Of a stretch of DNA of 44,430 nucleotides, positions 42,151-44,430 are shown one piece after another. Location: positions 1 through 44,430 of the forward strand of contig MGXV01000049.1 in the NCBI GenBank assembly GCA_001801485.1, written 5' to 3'. Below the pieces are notes generated by a model. That model saw nothing but the letters and a program-made list of their open reading frames with translations. It did not search any database and had not been told where the DNA came from. The first letter of the stretch is position 1, and each line of letters opens with the position of its first letter. The position numbers were made by a program, and so were the translations under genes. Source of the DNA: Gammaproteobacteria bacterium RIFCSPHIGHO2_12_FULL_37_14 (GTDB lineage Bacteria > Pseudomonadota > Gammaproteobacteria > DSM-16500).

Positions 42151-42342
42151 TTAGCTTCCACTTGCGATAAACATCCATAATGCAAGTGCAAATGAAATAA
42201 TCAATCCAATGGTACTGGCTTGCATAGGGATGTCTTTTCCAGCGATAGTAATTGAGAATTTATAGTACAATCGTAAAATATGTATGATTGCAACAATACT
42301 GAAGACTAGACCAGCAGTGATTAATGCCACATTCTTATCCAT
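42151..42342 (-). CDS. Small two-helix membrane protein
   Basis: 63 residues with two membrane helices (about 6-24 and 43-61) and a short GKDIPMQAS loop between. Similar MDKN-start proteins of this length are, to my recollection, widespread in Legionella; function unknown. It sits 61 bp upstream of the glycosyltransferase start on the same strand, so it may be co-transcribed with it. Confidence 0.6.
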   Translation of the reverse strand: MDKNVALITAGLVFSIVAIIHILRLYYKFSITIAGKDIPMQASTIGLIISFALALWMFIASGS

Positions 42343-42460
42343 TAGGAGATCATCCTTTTTAGAAATATGATGGGAGTATTCATTTAAAAGCTTGCTAGAT
42401 CACTCCTATAATGTCAAGTAATTTTAACATAATCAATGAATTATGCTAATCTCTAATAAT

Positions 42461-43141
42461 TTAATTTTTATTTATGTCAGACATATTAAAACCACTCATG
42501 CTTTTGATATCAATAGATTCCTCGGGTTGTTGATGAGGTAAAATAGTGCCAAGATATGGCACATCTATCTGTGACTTTAAATAATCAATATTTTCTATTG
42601 GATAATGCATAGCAATATCAATGCAGTTTGCAACCCAACCAACAAAATTCACCCCTGCTGCTTTAATAGCCCGCACTGATAACAACGCATGATTTAAACA
42701 TCCTAGTCGTATACCAACAACAAGAATGACATTCAACTGAAGTGTGCGGACAATATTTTCCATAGTTTCTTTACTATTTAGCGGAACATGCCAGCCTCCT
42801 ATCCCCTCAATAATTTGAACTTGCGCAGGATAGTTCAGAGCATAGTCAATTCTGCTAATAATGCTTTCTGCAGTTAATTGTATTCCTGCTTGATGTGCTG
42901 CAATATGGGGAGCAATCGGTAATTGAAAAGTAAATGCGTTAATTAAACGATAATCCAGCTTTATACTAGCATTCTCATAGAGTGCAGCAACATCACTATT
43001 TACATCAGTCATTCCAGTTGCTATAGGTTTTATGCCTAAAGTTGAATAACCATGTTGATTAAATAAACGCAAGATACCGGTACTTAGATAGGTTTTTCCT
43101 ACCCCCGTATCAGTTCCGGTAATGAATAATTTCAAACTCAT
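42461..43141 (-). CDS. bioD: Dethiobiotin synthase BioD
   Basis: 226 residues, usual BioD length. It makes dethiobiotin from 7,8-diaminopelargonic acid, CO2 and ATP. The P-loop is LFITGTDTGVGKTYLSTG (4-21). The CO2/diamine-site Lys lies in GIKPIATG. The second conserved block is EGIGGWHVPLN, the base-recognition region is VANCID near the C terminus, and the chain ends LGTILPHQQPE. It follows bioC by 113 bp on the same strand. Confidence 0.92.
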   Translation of the reverse strand: MSLKLFITGTDTGVGKTYLSTGILRLFNQHGYSTLGIKPIATGMTDVNSDVAALYENASIKLDYRLINAFTFQLPIAPHIAAHQAGIQLTAESIISRIDYALNYPAQVQIIEGIGGWHVPLNSKETMENIVRTLQLNVILVVGIRLGCLNHALLSVRAIKAAGVNFVGWVANCIDIAMHYPIENIDYLKSQIDVPYLGTILPHQQPEESIDIKSMSGFNMSDINKN

Positions 43142-43254
43142 ATTTCGATCTCAAATATAAATGCAGATACTATCAAAAATAGAAAATGGAAACCATATTA
43201 TCAGAGTTATTGAATACCGATCAACATGCTTCAATATCAAAAATATTTAAAAAT

Positions 43255-44004
43255 TTATTTTTTAAGAAAAAAATAGCCTATCTGGTAAGTTAATGTATAC
43301 GGAGGCTCATTTTTCTTAAAAAATTTTTCTGTGATTGATTTTCCACATAGAGTTTTGTTCATTGATTGTGGTAGGCAATTTGCACCGATAGATTTGATAG
43401 AGTGTAGTGCTAATGGAACTGAATCAAATACATTCGTGATCGATTCGCTGTAATGATAAATAGTAGTGAAGCCAATCTCATTCAAGATATCCAATATTTT
43501 ATCTTGAGTAAATAATTGGTTCACATGGCCCAGATTTAATTCATAAAATGTTCCAGAAAGCGGTATAGAAAAAGCTAGGATTCCATCACTCAATAATATT
43601 GAGTGAATTTTTTTAATTAATGCTATTAAGTCCAAACTCCACTGAAATGACATGTTTGAGAATATTAAATCGTATGCTTCAGTTTGATAATCAAGCAAAT
43701 CAAAATCGGACTCGACAACGATAGCACCATATGCTGCTAGCCTTACACGAGCAATTTCAAGTAGTCGTTCAGCGAAATCTACAGCATGTAAATATTCATA
43801 CTCTAAGGTTTCAGCTAATATTTTGGTTGATATACCTGTACCACAACCTAAATCGAATATTTTATTAAAACTTAATTGATAATTTTTTACTTGATTAATG
43901 AGTGATTTTGCAATTCTGAGTTGCACTTGGCAATTAGTATCATACGTTTCAGATGCTTTATTAAAGCAATCTCTAATTTTATTTGGTCTATTTATGGTAA
44001 TCAT
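43255..44004 (-). CDS. bioC: Malonyl-ACP O-methyltransferase BioC
   Basis: About 249 residues from ATG 44004; a longer frame upstream to 44124 lies inside bioF and is not used. Homologues start the same way: NRPNKIRDCFNKASETYDTNCQVQ matches the BioC N-terminal (I-F..AA..YD..A.lQ). SAM motif I is IFDLGCGTGISTKIL and the acidic end of the next strand is AVDFAERLL. SNMSFQWSLDL matches the conserved S.LA.QW.....L of BioC. It methylates malonyl-ACP to start pimelate synthesis through the fatty-acid machinery. The start overlaps the bioF end by 17 bp, indicating coupling. Confidence 0.9.
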   Translation of the reverse strand: MITINRPNKIRDCFNKASETYDTNCQVQLRIAKSLINQVKNYQLSFNKIFDLGCGTGISTKILAETLEYEYLHAVDFAERLLEIARVRLAAYGAIVVESDFDLLDYQTEAYDLIFSNMSFQWSLDLIALIKKIHSILLSDGILAFSIPLSGTFYELNLGHVNQLFTQDKILDILNEIGFTTIYHYSESITNVFDSVPLALHSIKSIGANCLPQSMNKTLCGKSITEKFFKKNEPPYTLTYQIGYFFLKK

Positions 44005-44430
44005 AAAGCAAATCAAGTAAGCGTTCGATATCACTTTCATGATGATTACAATTGAGTGAAATACGAATTCGTGCTGTGCCAGCTGGTACTGTAGGTGATC
44101 GTATTCCAGCAACAAAAAATCCATGGCTAATCAGTTTGTTTTGCAGCATGATAACTTTTTGATTATCGCCAATTATAATTGTTTTGATTGGTGTTAAATT
44201 TTTGGAATTAAGTAAAATATTCCGTTGTTCCGCATGCTTTATAAAAAACTTGATTATTGATTGAAGTTTATCACGACGCCAATTTTCGGCTTGCATAATT
44301 TCAAAAGAAGCTAATATAGCAACAACAACTGCCGGTGGTAACGCAGTAGTATAAGTATAAGTTCTTGCAAATTGTAAAATAATCTCCATTAACTCTTCAT
44401 TGCCAGATACTAACGCTCCTATACTACCCA
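43988..44430 (-). CDS. bioF: 8-amino-7-oxononanoate synthase BioF, C-terminal part (5' end outside window)
   Basis: The frame is open to the right window edge, beyond the apparent ATG at 44389. The visible start of the fragment, GSIGALVSGNEELMEIILQFARTYTYTTALPPAVV, carries the (I/L)QxARTYIYTTALPP signature of BioF. The PLP-binding lysine lies just outside. The C terminus holds GIRSPTVPAGTARIRISLNCNH, the substrate carboxylate-binding region. BioF condenses pimeloyl-ACP with alanine. It leads the bioF-bioC-bioD cluster; a bioB would be expected just outside the window. Confidence 0.92.
   Translation of the reverse strand, partial: GSIGALVSGNEELMEIILQFARTYTYTTALPPAVVVAILASFEIMQAENWRRDKLQSIIKFFIKHAEQRNILLNSKNLTPIKTIIIGDNQKVIMLQNKLISHGFFVAGIRSPTVPAGTARIRISLNCNHHESDIERLLDLLYDYHK

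Noticed and set aside
44004..44124. N-terminal extension of BioC upstream of the chosen start
   Set aside because: It lies wholly within bioF in another frame and homologues begin at the NRPNKIRDCFNKA segment.

Overview
The window is AT-rich, gene-dense bacterial DNA. It carries many eukaryotic-like genes (F-box, WD40, ankyrin/HEAT, IQ motif) among ordinary metabolic genes and decayed gene fragments. That mix, together with the families present (CigR, BufA2/MNIO, TVP38 plus a MerA-like oxidoreductase, a bioFCD cluster), points to a host-associated gammaproteobacterium of the Legionellales type, such as a Legionella, Coxiella or Berkiella relative. This placement is inference from gene content. 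No 16S gene, tRNA or secretion-system gene is in the window, so secretion of the candidate effectors by a Dot/Icm system is assumed, not seen.

Layout. 1-974 is the 3' part of an asparagine-synthase-like gene. 1097-7562 holds a 1019-residue helical-repeat protein, a small nuclease remnant, the first of two 'WYFVD' family proteins, a recombinase-headed chimera, a glutathione S-transferase and a decayed stretch. 7727-14422 is a giant two-partner-secretion exoprotein with no transporter gene beside it. 14816-21941 is an accessory block: a NACHT-like tail protein, a small secreted protein, an ankyrin/HEAT protein, an F-box-like protein and an F-box/WD40 protein. 22579-26322 carries a DUF4143 ATPase, a CigR protein, an HprK-like kinase and a sulfotransferase. 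26497-33029 carries the second WYFVD protein, a TVP38 gene plus a decayed second copy, an IQ-motif protein and a large thiol-fold/P-loop fusion. 33369-35328 is a bufferin operon (bufA2, bufB, bufC), divergent from a TVP38/MerA-like operon (35499-37642). 37735-39710 has small exported and membrane proteins. 39821-42089 is a glycosyltransferase plus sterol-desaturase/SDR fusion operon. 42461-44430 is bioF-bioC-bioD, with bioF cut by the window edge.

The main observation is regulatory. Six effector-like genes spread over 26 kb each carry, 41-68 bp upstream of their start, a tandem TTAA-type site with half-sites 11 bp apart. Three match the published enterobacterial PmrA-box pattern YTTAAK-N5-YTTAAK at every position and three are near matches. 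PmrA is a known regulator of Dot/Icm effectors in Legionella and Coxiella, so these unrelated proteins look like one co-regulated effector set. Two of them, the WYFVD proteins, share a duplicated basic domain I do not recognise and an almost identical promoter.
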